The notes under the pieces: model-generated
The model's database searches: none
Seen by the model: only the letters and a program-made list of their open reading frames with translations
Told to the model about the DNA's origin: nothing
Assembly (NCBI GenBank): GCA_963920665.1
Contig: OY987269.1
Coordinates: forward strand, 22,632,501 to 22,696,500
DNA from: Straminergon stramineum
Taxonomy: Eukaryota; Streptophyta; Bryopsida; Hypnales; Calliergonaceae
DNA length: 64,000 nucleotides
Reading direction: 5' to 3'
Part shown: positions 61,947 to 64,000 of the stretch, piece after piece
Numbering within the stretch: the stretch's first letter is position 1
Layout: each line of letters begins with the position of its first letter
Position numbers and translations under genes: made by a program

Positions 61947-64000
61947 TCATTGAGAATCCTCAGAAAGTTGTGAAGAACCATCAACATCTCTCAAATACTT
62001 TACCACCTGCAACATACTAGGCCGCTTCACAGGATCCTCCGCAGTGCACATACTTGCAATGTGCAACACTTTCAGCATATTACCTTTCCAAGGACCATCT
62101 GAAACAACAGGATCTAAAACCTCCACACCATGCCCGGCCCGAATCATTTGCCTTGCCCATTGCACCAAGTTTCCCCCCTCCAAATAATCTTTGAAATCAG
62201 ATCCCGTGGGTTCCTTCCCCGTCAAAAGCTCAAGGAGAATCACACCAAAACTATAAACATCTCCTCTTGTAGTTGACCGCCAACTCTGTCCATACTCTGG
62301 TGGAATGTATCCACATGTCCCTGCCAAGCTTGTGCTTACATGTGTCTCATATGCGCTGATCAACCTCGCCAGGCCAAAATCGGCAACTCGAGGCTCGAAA
62401 TCTGCATCCAAAAGAATGTTGCTTGCTTTGATGTCCCTGTGTTTGAGTATGTTTAAACTTGGGTTAGATTCAAATGGATAGTCAACATTTCCACAAGTTA
62501 TCCTAAAGAGTGAGGAGTCATTAGGTCTATGAACTACAATGAAGAGGAGAAGGTCTTGCAATTCATGTAGTATGATTAATATAGCAATATTTGAAAGATT
62601 AGTGTATTATTAAGCATTGATCCACCTCAATAAACTAAGATCTGCAACTCTCGATTTAGCACCCACATCCACAAGAATAGGAAGAATGTCCCTTATTCAT
62701 AGACTCTTTTTCCTTAGGTTGAAATCTACAGTTAATATTTATACATGTCATATTGATAAGTTGTAATCACTAGGTATAAAAGTAATTGTGAAGAGGTCTT
62801 GAAATTCATGAATAATAGGGTTTAATGTTTAGAATTTCAGGGATTAGAGTTTGGAATGTTGTTTGTCAATCATAATGCATGTTCTAAAGCATGGTGCATG
62901 ATCACAATTTCCAATACCTGTGAATGATGTGTGGAATGAACCCACGGTGAAGAAAATTCAACCCTCGAGCTGACCCCATTGCAATCTTAAACCGTTTGTT
63001 CCAATCTAGTACTTCCACAGCATCAGCTCGGTTTCGAAGCCACAAATCCAAGCTCCCATTTACCATATACTCATAAACTAGTAGCTTCTCCTCTCCAAAC
63101 GAACAGTATCCTAACAGTGGCACTAGATTCCGATGCTTAACTTTTCCCAAAGTCTCCATTTCCGCCAAAAACTCTCGGTTCCCTTGACTTCTCGAAGCCC
63201 CCAACTTCTTAATCGCCACAATCCGCTTAGTTTCTGGCAACACTGCTTTGTAAACGGTTCCAAATCCACCATCTCCAATGATATTTGTTTTACAAAAATT
63301 ATTAGTTGCCACAAGAATATCAGCTAATGTCAGACGTAGCAATGGCTGCTCAAACATGGCCACGTTAATGCTCAGTGGCTCCTTGGACTTGGGCAACACC
63401 ATACAAGTCCCGGCTTCCATCACCATCGTCAATTTCATCCTTTCCAAATCCTTCGTCTTCGCAATGGCCTCCTGCTTCAGCAACCGCCATCTCAAAACCA
63501 AAAAAATCACACTAAGCACTGCAATAGTGCAACCCAAAGTTAACCCTAAAATGGCTCCAGTCCTCATCCCTTCTCGGTTGTGTAACCCCTCATGGACAGC
63601 ACAAGGCCTCTTCAAAGCCTCCCCGCACATGTTTGGATTTGCAAGAAACGAGTCTCCCGTATAATTCACACAACTCCCAGAATGTGGGATTCGCCCTACA
63701 AGCTGATTATATGACACATTCATCATCTTGAGCTCCTTCAAATCACACAACGAAATAGGGAACACCCCCATGAGCTTGTTGTAACTTAGATCCAAGTAAG
63801 TTAGTTGTGTCAACCCGGAAATACTCTCAGGGACATGACCACTAAATTCATTCCCCCGAAGATCAAGCACAGCTAATCCAGTCAGGTTTCCAATATCAAC
63901 AGGTAAAGACCCTGTCAGCAAGTTTGCACTAAGATTAAGCGATTGGGCTTGATGCCACACAGTACTTTCAGAAAGCAACCCATCAATGCTCCCCGTCAAC
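61947..64000 (-). CDS. EMS1: EMS1-like LRR receptor-like kinase (5' end beyond window)
   Basis: Two exons are visible: from beyond 64000 down to 62918, and 62436-61947. The intron splits the Arg codon of HRDIKASN, and the phases agree. The visible protein has about three LRRs (SLNLSANLLTGSLP, VLDLRGNEFSGHVP, YLDLSYNKLMGVFP), a Cys pair after the LRRs, a transmembrane helix (AILGLTLGCTIAVLSVIFLV) and a full kinase domain. The kinase motifs are GDGGFGTVYKA, VAIKKLG, HRDIKASN, DFGLARL and IPPEYG, so it is an RD-type and probably active kinase. Family knowledge: the sequence resembles the EMS1/EXS branch of LRR-RLK subfamily X, plasma-membrane receptors for small secreted peptides such as TPD1. 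BRI1 or PSY1R relatives are less likely, given the IIGDGGFGTVYKA and ARLISAYETHVST wording. The C-terminal tail is short and ends SQLSEDSQ. Confidence 0.92.

Overview
The window is nuclear DNA of a green land plant. The evidence is spliced genes with GT-AG introns, a plastid-type acyl-lipid desaturase with an N-terminal transit-like region, a G2-like (GARP) transcription factor, an LRR receptor kinase of the EMS1 type, and plant telo-boxes. Spacing of about one gene per 9 kb, AT-rich spacers full of small inverted-repeat elements, and the absence of recognisable angiosperm-style retrotransposons suggest a non-flowering plant, perhaps a bryophyte. That placement is a guess; the sequence does not fix the species.

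Seven protein genes can be assembled exon by exon with matching splice phases. From left to right: a YbhB/YbcL-type PEBP-like protein (minus, 3' end cut by the window edge); a divergent GARP transcription factor (minus, with a possible distant first exon at 18.3 kb); UTP14 of the SSU processome (plus, 9 exons, 980 aa); a chloroplast-type FAD5/ADS desaturase (minus, 5 exons, 426 aa); PIG-U, a GPI-transamidase subunit (minus, 14 exons, 485 aa); the MYG1 DHH-family exonuclease (minus, 7 exons, 390 aa); and the kinase half of an EMS1-like receptor kinase (minus, 5' end beyond the right edge). These are unrelated housekeeping, regulatory and signalling genes, not an operon or cluster.

The spacers (2-13 kb, 18.4-21.6 kb, 28-30.5 kb, 34.5-39.8 kb, 46.2-49.9 kb, 54.2-61.9 kb) are AT-rich and hold several families of short inverted-repeat elements. 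The most striking starts TTAACCCCTAAA and ends with the reverse complement. Copies of about 0.94-1.3 kb, an 80-bp minimal copy and a related 225-230 bp family are all bounded by TTAA or a close variant, which resembles piggyBac-type insertion. One copy of the large family has been split by a 4.2 kb insertion that carries a decayed coding region.

Three neighbouring genes (desaturase, PIG-U, MYG1) each carry a tandem repeat inside the first intron. The PIG-U repeat units each bring a telo-box, and the MYG1 repeat includes a 20-bp palindrome with two G-boxes. No tRNA, rRNA, CRISPR or intact autonomous transposon was found.
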